Origin: Primula veris
Taxonomy: Eukaryota; Streptophyta; Magnoliopsida; Ericales; Primulaceae
Direction: 5' to 3'
Assembly (NCBI GenBank): GCA_963682055.1
Contig: OY821742.1
Coordinates: 32,459,060-32,523,059 of the forward strand
DNA length: 64,000 bases
In this document: piece after piece, positions 1 through 11,332 of the stretch
Position numbering within the stretch: position 1 is the stretch's first letter
Layout of the letters: each line of letters begins with the position of its first letter
Made by a program: the position numbers and the translations under genes
The notes under the pieces: generated by a model
The model's input: the letters and a program-made list of their open reading frames with translations, nothing else
What the model was told of the DNA's origin: nothing
Databases searched by the model: none

Positions 1-6
1 TCAGAA

Positions 7-18
7 GGGGGGGGGGGG
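7..18 (+). repeat. poly-G tract (12 G)
   Basis: Homopolymer of 12 G inside the transposase gene region. The homologous tract in the second copy (57,374-57,400) has 27 G. Confidence 0.9.
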
Positions 19-191
19 AATTACCTTTCCATTATTTTGTTCTTGAGGATGAAGTGTTTCTCAGATACCTATATCTTGAAGGTCATATCAAGCTTTTAAG
101 TTATCCTTAGATTTCCCTTTAATATTTAAAAGCGTCCCGACGATATTTTCACAAACATTTTTTTCATTATGCTTATCAAGATTATGGCGAA

Positions 192-1844
192 TTAAATTAT
201 CCTTCCAGTATGGCAAATAAAAAAAATGCTTCTTTTTTTCCAGTTCAGGTTTTGAGTGTTTTCACCATTATTCTCATCACCATTACCGCTTTTTATTTTG
301 CGATTGGGTGGATGTTTTTGTTCAGTCTTACCAAACTTGTTCTCTATCAACTCTACTTGTTTAAATATGTCGGAGCCAGATAGTTGAGTGGGAGCAGAAC
401 CTCTTTCTTTAGTCCCATCAAAATGTGTCGCATCATTTCCAAAGTCATACCCTTCATCTAAGAACTTTCTATGCCGCATGTAACAAAATTTTCTACCATG
501 TTTTAACCATCGAGAAGAAGTATCTTTATTACAACAAGGACAAGCCAATACTCCTTTTGTGCTCCAACCAGATAAATTCGCATAAGCGGGAAAATCACTT
601 ATTGTCCACATCAAAGCTGCACGAATGCAAAACATTTGATCACTAGCTACATCATAGATAAGTGAACCATTAGTCCATAAATCCTCCAAATCCTCAATTA
701 AAGGTTGTAAAAGTAAGTCGATATCATTTCCATGTGAACTAGGACCATCAATAAGCAAACTCAACATAAAAAATGGTTGTTTCATGCATAACCCAGGAGG
801 TAAATTGTAAGGCATTAACACAACTTGCCATGTGCTATGATAATTAGTTAATGACTTAAAAAAGGCTAAAACCATCTGAAGCTAAACCCAGTCAAACATT
901 TCGACAATCACTAGCAAAATCATGGTGCTTTGCGTTGAAGTCTTTCCAAGCAATTGAATCAGTTGGATGTTGTAGCTTTCCATCTTTAGTGCGCTCTTCT
1001 CCATGCCATCTTATTAACTTAGTTGTTTTAGATGACATGAACAATTTTTACAGGCGTGGTCTCAAAGGAAAGTATCTAATTTGTTTCCCGGCGATATTTG
1101 TTACTATCGGATTCTCATCATCTGGACTGCGTTTACGTTCTTTATATCCAGACTTTTGACAGTAATCACATTTATCAAGTCTTTCCAGTATAACATACAA
1201 TCCCTCGGGCATACATCAATATTTTTATAGCTAAATCCCAATGCCTCATTGAATTTCTTAGCATCATAGTATGACTTAGATAAGGTTTCACCTGCAGGAA
1301 ACGCTTTTTTCAATAACTCAACGAGCATGTCAAATGACTTATTACTCCATCTATTAAGGACCTTTATCTGCATAAGTCGAACAACAAAAGAAAATGTTGT
1401 GAAAGAGTTACAACCTGGATACAACACCCGCTTTGTATCTTCTAAGAGCTTAAAAAAATTCATGGTTTCTACATCAGGCCCATTGCTTGTACTATCTTGC
1501 CTATCATTCTCAGTAGATTCTTGATGTTGATCGTGAAATACATCATGAACCAAACCAAACATGTCATATGCTAAGTTAGAATCTTGCGGATTAGGAAAAT
1601 TAGCAGAAGACTCGCCATGCATAATCTAGACCTTATACTGAGGTAAAAATCCTTTGTCTAAAATATGCGCTTTCACACCTTTTTTTGTTTCGAATCTTCG
1701 ATTTCCACAACGTCGACATGGACAATATACCTTTGATTCTGGATCTTTGTCAGCATAATCAAACTCAATAAATTGTGCAATTCCTTGAAGATAGGCGGCA
1801 CTCATTCTGTCCCTAATGTCGATCCAACTTTTATCTATAACCAT
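192..1844 (-). pseudogene. TNP2-like CACTA transposase, copy 1, N-terminal half
   Basis: Remnant of the transposase that would excise and insert the CACTA element. Reading leftward on the minus strand, the start MVIDKSWI (1,844) opens a Transpos_assoc-type zinc region with CPCRRCGNRR. An in-frame TAG follows just before MHGESSANFPNPQ, then a linker with YPGCNSFT and DMLVELLKKAFP. The catalytic Transposase_21 region (about 1,150-192) carries MPYNLPPGLCMK, SLLIDGPSSHG and ACPCCNKDT. Compared with the second copy there is a 10-bp deletion near 1,180. The frame is broken several times, so no functional protein is expected. The domain order is that of plant TNP2 proteins. The gene runs off the left edge. 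Confidence 0.85.
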
Positions 1845-3515
1845 TACTTTTTCTTTAATTCTCTAACCTAAAATAAACTCTGTATTTTAATGTTGAAACA
1901 TTGTGTGACTAAGTTAGAGACTGACAATCAAACATATAAAAGATATCTATGAAATAGTTTGTTCAAAGCATACACCATTTTAAAACTAAAACTATTTCAG
2001 ATCTTAGTTTGAGAAAATCATTTTTCAAATAAAGACATGACCAGTAAATAGTAGTTTGAGTTTTTTTATTAAGATATTGAGCGCTCCTATTTATGTTCAG
2101 TGTATTGATTCTTTTTCTATGCACAATTATATAACAATGTGTAACTTTTCATGCCCAAACACAATTGCACACATGTTAACTCATTAAGTAAACTAAGATA
2201 TCTGTTTAACTTAAAAAAACTCGGCTATAGTTGTTCCAATATTGAAATCAAACAACAATGGGGTTCTAAAATTTGATGTATATGGTAACTTGAAAAAGAC
2301 ACTTGCTCCAAAATGTTTTGTAAATAATTAAAACCTTATATATATAAAAATAAACTTTCATGAGAAAACAATTCATACCGGAAAATAGAAATAGAGAAAC
2401 AAAATTAAGGTTAAATAACAATTCTAAAAACTTATAAACAAACAAACACCAAGTTACAGTGTCATAAATCACTCGATGATGAACCCTACGTACAATTTGT
2501 ACATGTAATTTTTCATCAATATATTAATTTTACACTCAAAATATTTTATACAATTACACAAAATTCAATCAATGTGAAGAATAACAACTTAAAATAAGAC
2601 CAACACATTACAAACAAAAAATCAAAATTTTAAAACTAAAACTATTACATATCTTAGTTGGAGAATATCATATTTCAACAGACATTATAAAGAAATCACC
2701 AATAAAAAGTAGTTTGAGTTTTTTTTATTAAGCTATTGAGCGGTCTTATTTATGTCCAGTGTATTGATTTTTTTCCTATGCATAATTATATAATGATGTG
2801 TAACTTTTCATGCCCAAACGTAATTACACACACGTTAACTCGTTAGCTAAGCTGGTACAAATGTAACTTTTTAAGTAATTTACATGCATGCTGGTGCAAT
2901 TGTTTACTTTTACAACAAACCTATATCTAATCCACTTTTTTTTTAAAACCCAAATCTGAATTATTGACATAAAGAAAATAATTACTTTGATTAGTAACAA
3001 TATTTGAGTATTCATGCAACATGTATAAGTAAATAATTGAAAATTATACCGGTTAATAAAAGCTGATTACTAACCTCTTTTATCGAAATTATGTCATGAG
3101 AGAGAACTGAACCCGGCCTCAGTTTGATTAAGAATGTGTATTTAAAGAGACGTGGGTAGATTAGAGTATGTAGTGCTCGATTGATCATGGTAGAGCATGT
3201 ATCGGAGTAATTGGTAGTAGTGGAGAGGGAACGTGAGATAACTTATTTTTCTTTGGAGAGTCCAACAATATGTACAAATGTAGAGATAGATAGATCTTTT
3301 TACTTATTTAATTTTGATGTTTCCAATTTTATGCGGAGTCTTTTGTTTATTAAACCACCATTAAATTGTATTAATTAAGGTGTTAATAGTAAACCGCCTT
3401 TATAGCCTATTGAAAAAGCAGCGGTAATTTATTAGCACATTTAAGTTATAGTTTAGAGGTATTTTAGTTACCACCTTATAAAAAACCACATTTGTTGCTC
3501 TATTTTCTACTAGTG
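1845..3515. repeat. CACTA 5' subterminal non-coding region with about 650-bp tandem repeat
   Basis: No coding signal. Two related units lie in tandem: about 1,975-2,630, and a shorter one from about 2,631. Each begins with a stretch resembling aaaactattNcatatcttag and contains a conserved block around ttgagcgNtcttatttatg. Unit two is cut short at about 2,853 compared with the second copy, where about 620 bp more is present (60,250-60,871). The last 150 bp holds short GGCGG/ACCGCC-type motifs like those at the opposite end of the element. Confidence 0.7.
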
Positions 3516-3667
3516 TGTGAAAGTGTCCTAGTGGGCTTTCCTTTAAATAATTTGACACCTTTATTATTAGGGTTTACGTATGAGTAGTTTTGAGCTGTCA
3601 TTGAAATAGTTATCTATACCTTATTAATTTATATTGTTGAACAATCTAGGTGGTGCCCGTTCCATCA
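3516..3667. mobile_element. Right half of a small solo LTR, copy 1
   Basis: This is the part of a roughly 306-bp solo LTR lying beyond the CACTA insertion. It ends in CCATCA at 3,667, followed by TAAGC (3,668-3,672). In the complete copy (51,823-61,676) TAAGC is present on both sides, and the LTR starts TGATAAATTCGG. The 5-bp duplication and TG...CA ends indicate an LTR-retrotransposon remnant. The superfamily is not shown by the sequence. Confidence 0.65.
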
Positions 3668-4397
3668 TAAGCTTATACTGATGAGACATGATGACAAGTG
3701 TGATCGGCACGGGCAACTCGTTTTTATGTCAAAGCATTTGTAGTTTTTCTCAAAATTTAATACCACTTTACCCAATAGATAACAACTAGTTATGCAGTTC
3801 TGTGGGGGTCTTTCCCACACTTTTTCACCAAGGGTTGAGCTTAAAGTTATAAATATAATTTTTTTGTTGTTAGAAGCGAAAAGAGCAGAATGAATTGGAG
3901 GAAATCTCTCTTAAATTGTTTATCTACTCCTGACAAAGTTTACAAGATTGGTAACAAGTTATAAGTTGCTCTCATTTAATAGAGAAATCTTAGTTCGAAT
4001 GCTAAACATGTTTCAGCAAATTGGGACTTTATTGAGAACGGCTAATTGGTTACCAAGGTTTCATTAAATTCAATGTTATCTGGCTTATTTGCTAACAAGA
4101 GTAGTTGTTACCGAGAAAATTGAATTTTTAGGTAAAAGAAACTTCATAGGGCTGGTTCCTAAATTGTGTCATTTTAGCAATTCTACCATGTACATATTTT
4201 TTTTTTTTGGTTTCATGGTTTGTGCATGCTACACTATTTAATCTGTGCTTATATATACGTACTATATTGAAGTTTTTGAGTAAACCAATCATCTCGTTTT
4301 AGACAAGAGTAAGGTTCTGGAAATTTAGCCCATATATTTATAATTTATCTATCCCAGAAGAAGAAACAAAATACCTAAGCTAAAATGATAGTCAAAT
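3668..4397. other. F-box locus 3' flank, copy 1
   Basis: Non-coding DNA homologous to the region downstream of the F-box gene at 39,689-40,783. It shares aagcttatactg-gtgaga-atgacaag-gtg-cacgggca and, near 4,210, the block tttcatggttgtgcNNgctacactattt, which recurs at about 18,960, 41,710 and 62,220. The F-box coding part belonging to this copy would lie left of the window, beyond the CACTA element. It ends in the LINE target-site duplication tgatagtcaaat (4,386-4,397). Confidence 0.65.
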
Positions 4398-5739
4398 TTG
4401 TTGAGAGCCGAACAAAAGTTTGAAGTGGATACAACACCTATCAATAGAATTGAGCTCAATAAGGAAGAAGTTATTCTAAAAGCTAAACTCAGCATAGAAG
4501 AGAAATACTGGGCACAAAAGGCTAATCTGAAATGGGCTTTACAAGGGGATGCTAATACAAAATTATATCACAGTATAGTAAAAAAAAGAAGAATTAAGTG
4601 TTCTATTGGTGAAATAGAAAAAGAAGATGGTACTTGTATTAAAGATCCAGGGGACATTAAAAGGGAGGCCATTGATTATTTTCAAAGCCTATTGGCAGCT
4701 GATCAATCTCATTGCTATGTATATAATAGCTTAAACAAAATTCCTAAAGTAATTTCTGAAGAGATGAATAATTTCTTGGACAAAGACCCCTCTAGAGAAG
4801 AGGTAAAAGAAGCTGTTTTTGACCTTAGCAAATCTAGTGCACCTGGTATAGATGGTTTTACAGGTCAGTTTTTTGTTTCCTGTTGGGATATTATTGGAGA
4901 AAATGTTATCAAAGCTATTAATCTTTTCTTCATGAGAAATCTACTACCTAGATCTCTTTCTACTACTGTTATTGCTCTTATACCAAAGAAGATTAAGGCA
5001 AAGAAGTTTGCTGAATTCAGACCTATCAGTTTATGTACTTTCTGCAGTAAGATCATTTCAAAAATTATGTCTTCTAGATTTGCTAACATACTGCCTAATA
5101 TTATTTCTGAGAATCAAAGTGGATTTGTCAAATTTAGAGACATTGTGGACAATATTCTTCTTGCTCAGGAGTTTATTTCAACTCTTAATAAAAAATCTAG
5201 TGGCAAAAATATAGCTGTAAAGTTAGATATGAAAAAAGCTTATGATAGAATATCCTGGCATTTCCTTATTTTTACATTAAGAAAATTGGGTTTTTCTGAG
5301 AAGGTTATTGACCTAGTGTGGAGGATTATTTCTGGAAATCAAACTTCTATTTTGGTGAATGGCAGCTCTACTGAACTTTTTACTCCTAGAAATGGCCTTA
5401 GACAGGGGGATCCTCTATCTTCTAGTCTATTTATTATTTGTTCTGAAGTATTAAGCAGGAATTTAAATAACTTGATTGACAACAAAAGATGGTCAGCATT
5501 CAAAGCTCCTATTGGAAGTCCTATTATTACACACTTTGTTTTTGCTGATGATCTGATAATCTCCAGTTCAGCAGATCTTCATTCTATCAGAAAGATAAGC
5601 AATACCCTGCAATGTTATAATATAGATTCTGATCAATAAATCAGTTTAGACAAAAGCTCTGTCTATTTCTCAAAAAGTGTCAGTGCAATACAAAAAGGAA
5701 ATATCTGCAAAAAACTTAATATCACAAGTAAGAAGCCTC
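4398..5739 (+). pseudogene. LINE ORF2 reverse transcriptase, copy 1
   Basis: Non-LTR reverse transcriptase that would copy LINE RNA at the target site. There is no start codon because the element is 5'-truncated upstream of the RT fingers. The motifs run in order: SSAPGIDGFTGQFF, TTVIALIPKK, FRPISLCTF, ENQSGFVKFRDI, VKLDMKKAYDRISWHFL (first catalytic Asp), GLRQGDPLSSSLFI and FVFADDLIISS (catalytic Asp pair, near 5,537). An in-frame TAA at 5,637-5,639 interrupts SDQ-ISLDKSSVYF; the same stop is in the copy at 62,409, so it predates the duplication. The frame continues in sense until the break at 5,740. This is a dead copy, but the catalytic motifs are intact. Confidence 0.92.
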
Positions 5740-5759
5740 CACTACAACAAAAATAGCCT

Positions 5760-6050
5760 TTTGCAGCGTGTAAAAAGGCTATTCGCAGCGCAAAACGTTG
5801 CGCTGAAAAGTTAAGTGCTGCCATAGATGGATACCATCGGCAGCTCACGTTGCACGCTGCGAAAGAAAACTATTAGCAGCACGCTTTGCACACTGCGAAA
5901 GAAAACTATTAGCAGCGCGCTTTGCATGCTGCAAAAGAAAACTATTAGCAGCACACTTTGTAAGCTGCCAATGCATGGTTTTAACAGCTCACAATGTATG
6001 GTGCGAATAAAATATTATTAACAACGCTCATTGCACGCTGTTGAAGCTCC
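5760..6050. repeat. Subterminal repeats of the CACTA-like end (about 36-bp units)
   Basis: Several imperfect units of about 36 bp, each with a short palindrome of the type gcagcgcgctttgcacgctg followed by cgaaagaaaactatta. Units lie around 5,838, 5,874, 5,911 and 5,948, with degenerate ones on either side. The small open frame at 5,827-6,021 is only a by-product of this periodicity. Confidence 0.75.
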
Positions 6051-7262
6051 TTTTTAAAAAAAAAATATTAAAATATATATATATATATGTATATATATTT
6101 ACTGTATATAAAAAATATACCATATACTAAATTTACTATCATTACCGTAACAATAAAAATCAATAATTATTTCATCCAAAACAAATAATTTACATGTGCG
6201 ACACTACACCAAAAAGTTACAAAATGTTTTGTCTTAATAACCGTTACACCTCTCTTTAATAGTAAACTATAGACCCGATGTGTGGAGTTGTATTGTCTTT
6301 CAAAACAGCATCTGCAAATTGCATTTACGTTCCCGGTTCAGATATGCTAAAAAAATTCATACATGAACAGAAACAATCATAAATTAGGAGCAAATTTCAC
6401 AATGCTAAAATCACCGAAACTCATACTAACTATTAGCATTATAGAAATTCGAGATTCACATGAAACAAATCATCATACTCTAATTAACATGCTAAAGGCT
6501 TATCTGGATGTAACTGAACATAGCCTGACCAATTTAAAAGGAAGAAAGAAAAAATTATGAGTTCTATGCTGAGTTTTTATAGCTTGAGATTTCAAGACTC
6601 GTCAAAATAACCGATTGATCTTCTAAAGTTAAATAAACTCAGTCTGACCAGGGCAAAGCAATGCTAGACTCTTTAACGTTTTCCTACAAATATTCCGCTA
6701 TAAAAATTTCCACTGAGACATGTACAAATATTCTGCTATTAAATTAGTTGCTTGTATATGTATATATTGCAAACAGTAAGTGGAAGCAACTCACTTTGAC
6801 AAGTGCTAATTGAGAAGTGTATATGAGACCTCAGAGTAACTCGATGCAAGAAAACAAAAAACCTGATGAGAATGTATTCCATGACAGAAATAAAAAGCTC
6901 GATTCTTACACTCGCATCCAATTAACATATGGTAAATTAAATCAAAACAAAGACCGAATTTACTGAGATATGCCAAAAACAAGAGTTGTAAACGATTAAT
7001 TAACAAAAATAATCTTATGAAAAACCAATTTACTGCCAAGATTCTCATCACTAATAAAAGCAGCAAAACTCAAAAGATTGCAACATCAACAAGAATCAAA
7101 ACACGGCTTAAAAGAACTATTAAAGCAATTATATATGTGATTGTGAAAATTGGCACTTCCCACTAAATAACAAACTAAAATAGGTTTTAAGCCAAAGATA
7201 TGAAAGAGAATAAGGCACGTAACTGTGACGAAACTTCGCTTTGGGATCTGTGGACGCAATTC
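6051..7262. other. Interior of the CACTA-like element, no recognised gene
   Basis: AT-rich, with a short TA run near 6,080-6,105. I see no open frame with recognisable similarity. Further exons of the captured gene could lie here in decayed form, but I could not identify any. Confidence 0.4.
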
Positions 7263-7426
7263 ATCCCTCGACAACAACAAATAGGTTTTCGAGCCAAATA
7301 GTTCTGTCTCAAAGGTAATTTCTCTCTTCGCTGGTATTCCTCATTCCAGAACTTCTTTTTTGAAGTCCTCAGATTATTTACCCCAGCCCCGGTGAATGTC
7401 TCTACATCTGTTTTTCCTATAATTTC
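7263..7426 (-). pseudogene. Histidine-kinase-like captured exon 2 (AHK5-like)
   Basis: On the minus strand a polypyrimidine-AG acceptor (ttttttttcag) ends at 7,427. The exon then reads EIIGKTDVETFTGAGV and, after a one-base shift, DFKKEVLE, a TGA stop, GIPAKREITFETELFGSKTY. From memory of the family this matches the sensor segment ahead of the kinase domain in plant cytosolic histidine kinase 5 (AHK5/CKI2). Frameshift and stop show it is not functional. The 3' limit is uncertain, because similarity fades near 7,265. It joins in phase to the exon at 7,800-7,856, and the intron between is retained, so capture was from genomic DNA, not from mRNA. Confidence 0.62.
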
Positions 7427-7799
7427 CTGAAAAAAAAACAGTTTGAGGAATGGTATCTCAGATTAACGAATGTGCTCTGAAGAATCTAATAAACTGTGAT
7501 GTCAAAATTGGGAATGCCATAACTCGACTGCATTTATTTTGCAAATGATAGCTGCATTTCAAGAACTAAGAACCATATGGCCATCATTATGAGTTACAAC
7601 TTCAAAAAGTTTGTGTCATATCATTCCAGAAGAAGATGTATGAGCAATATTTAACATTATGAATAAAAAAAATCAAAAAGTAAAGTGAAGGAAAACACTC
7701 CATATTCTAAAATATTACCATATTCACTGCATAGAAAGTGAAGAGAACTATGAATAACCACCATAAATTAGGAACAAAGTTTAATTGCTAATCAGTTAC

Positions 7800-7856
7800 C
7801 TCTTCGTTTAAACTTGGAAAGTGATTATTGATGAATCTGTATTTCAGCTCTTTATC
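7800..7856 (-). pseudogene. Histidine-kinase-like captured exon 1 (AHK5-like)
   Basis: A 57-bp exon on the minus strand: acceptor tttgtctttcag, then DKELKYRFINNHFPSLNEE (19 codons, no stop), then donor GTAACT at 7,794-7,799. The phase-0 ends fit exactly onto EIIGKTDVE of the next exon. From memory, a DKEL-YR-I-NHFP-L-EE block directly precedes IIGKTDVEIF in AHK5-type kinases. Preserved splice sites in a transposon argue for transduplication. Without the HisKA, ATPase and receiver parts it could not act as a kinase. Confidence 0.62.
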
Positions 7857-9032
7857 CTGAAAGACAAAAAAGGGCATTACTAGGATAAGGTTGAGTTGCA
7901 ACCTCGTAAATATAAGTACAAGTCCAGAATTGAAGCCCATGGAAGCTCTCGAAATTTTATGATGACTGAATTCCAAAAACTACACTTGTTTCCCAAATTA
8001 TTTACCAAAACTAGGCTATTTTCACAAGGTTTTAGCTATCCACTCAACTTGGGGAGTTCAAAACAAAACCAAAATAAGCCACTCAAGATGGCTACTAGCC
8101 TACTTAAAGAAACCATAATTTTACTAAAATAGTTTTTTTTCTTTTTCTGAAAAACGCCTCTTTTAAATACTTTCTCAACAAGGAAGATCAATAGCAGTGA
8201 AATTATGTTTATGAGAGTGTATCTCTGCACTGATGCAACATCAAAATACTTGCATTATGTTTGGGCCTTTGTCTCACGGAGAAGAGCCAAAGTATGCTTG
8301 ATTCCTGCAAGTTTATGAAGCGATTCATCATTCAAATTTCATATAACAAGAAACCAATAAAAAATCTTGCAATTTTTCACTACCTTAGATGACACATAGC
8401 ACTAGTTCGGGTCAAAATTTCATCTTAAATGAATATTAGATAATAAGCTGCAGCTGATTTCACTTGTCAGCTTGGTAGCTGAGCTTTATTGGTTTTTCAC
8501 CAAAAAAAAAAAATAGAAGATTTAAGCTGTATAAACCCTGCTTTCTCCTAAGCCTCAAAAGGCCAGCTTGTTCACTTAAATTCTGCAACCTAACACGACC
8601 GTATCTGAAAGTCTGATAGCTTTCGTATTTATAAGTATAAGCCAGCCAGACTAATTCAAATCAATTAATTGTAAACCACGAAAAATGTGGTTTAAAGTAG
8701 TCTCATAGCTCAAAAACTTTATGTACCTCAAAAAAATGACACAAAAGTACTTAAATACCCATATACAGGGGAAAGTTCCATATCTTTTATTCAAAAATCA
8801 GTTTTTGTTGAGTTTGGAATAGCATACAAAGTAATAAAGTATAATATAAATTAGAAAACAATGAGATCCAATCAAAACGTCTGCTGAATTTACCTATGAA
8901 ATTTCTGAAAACATGTTAGCAGTTTGTAGAATATGAAGATCAGTGGATGAAACTATTTATTGTTCAAAATCAGTAAAATTTAAGAACATGCAGGCGAGGA
9001 ACTAGAGTAAACTAAAAGGGACAATAACAGGA
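7857..9032. other. CACTA-like element interior, probable intron and unassigned DNA
   Basis: No supported gene. A possible further acceptor-plus-frame lies on the minus strand near 8,250-8,310 (ttgcag then IKHTLALLRETKAQ), but I cannot tie it to a family. The junction with gypsy sequence is near 9,033, where the pol frame stops matching. Confidence 0.35.
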
Positions 9033-11332
9033 TTACAAATCGATTTTTGAAAAGAACGTCACTCCCTTCAGTTGGTCAAATAGATCATCAATTCGGGGGT
9101 ACTTATTCTTAATAGTCACCCTATTTAGCTTTCGATAGTCGATGCACATCCTCATCGACCCATCCTTCTTTTGCACAAATAAGGCCGGTGCCACCCACGG
9201 TGATGTACTCCGCCTAATAAACCCCTTCTCTAGCAGTTCTTCTAACTGCTTACTTAACTCTTTCAACTCTGCTGGTGCCAAACGGTACGGGGAAATGGCT
9301 ATGGGTGCCGTTCCCGGTACCAAGTCGATAGAAAAATCTAACCCTCTCTTCGGTGGTAACCCCGGTAGATCCTTCGGAAACACATCTCTAAAATAGTCCA
9401 CTACGCGTGGCCACATTTCCACTTCCTCGTCGTTATCCACTATTGAGAGACTAGCCAAAAGACAAGACAGGTTGCCCATAACCCGCTTGGAATAATAAGG
9501 AATAGAAGAAAGGGTAGCGTCCCTTTCTCCACGAAAGAACACCTCATCTCCGGATGAAGTTGTAAGGAAAACTTTTCGTCGAACACAATCCATGAAAGAG
9601 TTGAAATGAACCAACCAGTCCATTCCGAGTATCACGTCGAACCCCGACATCTCTATAACAATTAAATCAAATATAAACACGTGGTCCGCGACCACCATCT
9701 CACAAGACCGACACACTCGGTCCAACACAACTCGACCACCAACAGGAGTCTCTATAACAATCGGGTTCTCTAGAATCCCAATTTCTAACGACAAAGACTC
9801 AATTAGACTTCTAGATATAAAAGAACGTGAAGCCCCCGTATCAAAAAGAACATGTACCCAAGATGAGCATACAAGAACCATACCTTGTACATTTGCCGGA
9901 TCTCCTTGGTTTGGAAACTGTGGCAAGGCATAAAGACGAGCTTGAATTGGTGGGTTTCCTTGCAGTCATCGGTTTCCCCCATGATTTCCTCGGTTTCCCG
10001 GGCCTTGATAGCCTCCTCGGTAGTTCCCACGGTTCCCCCCTCCTTGGTGGTTACCTCGAAACCCTCCCCCTTGGTTCTCAGGTAATTGGTGTTGTGGCAC
10101 AAATTCTTGTCCTCTTGGTGGTGGTGGTGATAGCCTAGGTTGGTTAAAAGGCCGGTTGGTGTCAATTCTTCCTTGTCCCAAAGTACAAGCCCTTGCCATA
10201 TGTCCAAACCGGTTACATGTCCTACATTGGACTCTAGGGCACTCGTATTGTCGATGATTCATATCTCCACAGGTGAAACACACTCTCTTCATTATGGTGT
10301 TGGTTGGTAGTGGGTTAAAACCCTATCTCCTCTTCCCTGTTGTCGAAACGACGAATTATTCACCATATCCCAAGTCCGCTTCTTCTCTTCCCTCGGAGCA
10401 TTTCCGATTTTTGACTTTTCCGAGATTCTCTTGTTATGGAGTAGAGCTCCTTCCACAGCTTGAGCCGATTTTACCAACTCGTTATAGTTGACATGGCAGG
10501 CCGATGCCAATTGCAATGAGATGGTCGGGTTCAGCCTTTTCATGAATCTCCTATATTTTTTCGCACCCCCTAGAACCGAGTCTGGGGCATACCTCGAGAG
10601 TGAGGTAAACTTTAGCTGGTATGCTTGAACGGTCATACCCCCTTGATATAATTCATCGAACCGCCTCCTCATTTCATCCTTATAAGAGTCGGGAAGAAAC
10701 TGTCGATTGAACAATTCGATGAATTCATTTCAGTCGATGTTGGTTAAGTCGTAAGTATCCATGATCCCTAACCACCACTTCCGTGCTTCACCCTTTAGGT
10801 GAAACTGGGCCATATTCACCCGTTCTTCCCCATTAACTATCCCCGCTACCAATAGGTATTTCTCCATTTCGTCCACCCATCCCTCAGCTATGGATGGTTT
10901 ACCTACCCCATCGAAGGTCGGAGCCCCCAATCGGGTGAAGTTAAGCAATCCATTGTTGCTTGAACTTCCAGCTTGTGCATTCTGCACCATCATTTGCACC
11001 ACCTTCAGAAGGTCGGTCATCACTTGATTAGCATTAACCGTTTTCGGTTCAGATGCAAAAGTCTCTTCTTCTTCCACATTCACCTCTTCATATACATTCT
11101 CAACCTTTTCCTCTACTTCGGGTTGCTCAGGTAGTGGGGCCCTAGTGTTACCTCTCCCCCCATGACCTCTAGCAGCCCTTCCCCCTCTAGTTGCTCCCCG
11201 CCCCCTTGGAGTTCTTCTTAGTCCTCCACTTGCCCCACCTCGGGTAGCCGCACCGCTTGATGGTGGTGCGCCCCCGCGTGTAGCTGGTCCCCCTCCACTA
11301 GTCCTTGTGGTAATCGCCATTACTACAAACAT
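9033..11332 (-). pseudogene. gypsy gag-pol (gag, zinc knuckles, protease, start of RT)
   Basis: Structural protein plus replication enzymes of the retrotransposon. From 11,332 the frame begins with an Arg/Gly-rich N-terminus, then an acidic stretch and the retrotransposon-gag domain (WVDEMEKYLLVA, KWWLG). A TGA at 10,730-10,732 interrupts it, and it resumes with FNRQFLPDSYKDEMRRRF. A one-base shift near 10,293 precedes two CX2CX4HX4C knuckles (CFTCGDMNHRQYEC, CRTCNRFGHMARAC). A TGA at 9,966-9,968 separates these from the protease ([11 protein letters not shown]) and RT fingers ([16 protein letters not shown]). The frame ends at FFSKIDL, before the catalytic YxDD. With two stops, a frameshift and truncation it cannot be functional. 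Confidence 0.88.

Larger units (their letters stand above)
1..3515 (-). mobile_element. CACTA (En/Spm) element, copy 1, 5' part
   Basis: This is the right-hand 3.5 kb of a CACTA DNA transposon, cut by the window edge. The minus-strand 5' terminus is at 3,515 (CACTAGTAGAAAATAG read on the minus strand), followed by TGT at 3,516-3,518, the same 3-bp flank seen at both ends of the full copy at 51,980-61,524. It holds the front half of a TNP2-like transposase (192-1,844) and about 1.6 kb of non-coding, internally repeated subterminal DNA. The sequence is nearly identical to 57,369-61,524, so this is a duplicated locus rather than an independent insertion. Confidence 0.88.
5740..9032 (+). mobile_element. 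CACTA-like element end with captured gene fragment
   Basis: At 5,740 the LINE sequence, still continuous in the other copy, switches to CACTACAACAAAAATAGCC, a typical CACTA terminus. It is followed by imperfect repeats rich in gcagcgcgctttgcacgctg (5,760-6,050), resembling the subterminal transposase-binding repeats of this superfamily. The opposite terminus is not present: the sequence runs into a broken gypsy pol at about 9,033, so the element is truncated. Inside, on the minus strand, are two exons resembling a histidine kinase. I see no transposase gene, so this would be a non-autonomous, gene-carrying (Pack-type) derivative. Confidence 0.6.

Noticed and set aside
5827..6021. Ser/Thr/Lys-rich 64-codon ORF
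   Set aside because: It follows the 36-bp subterminal repeat period and has no independent support.
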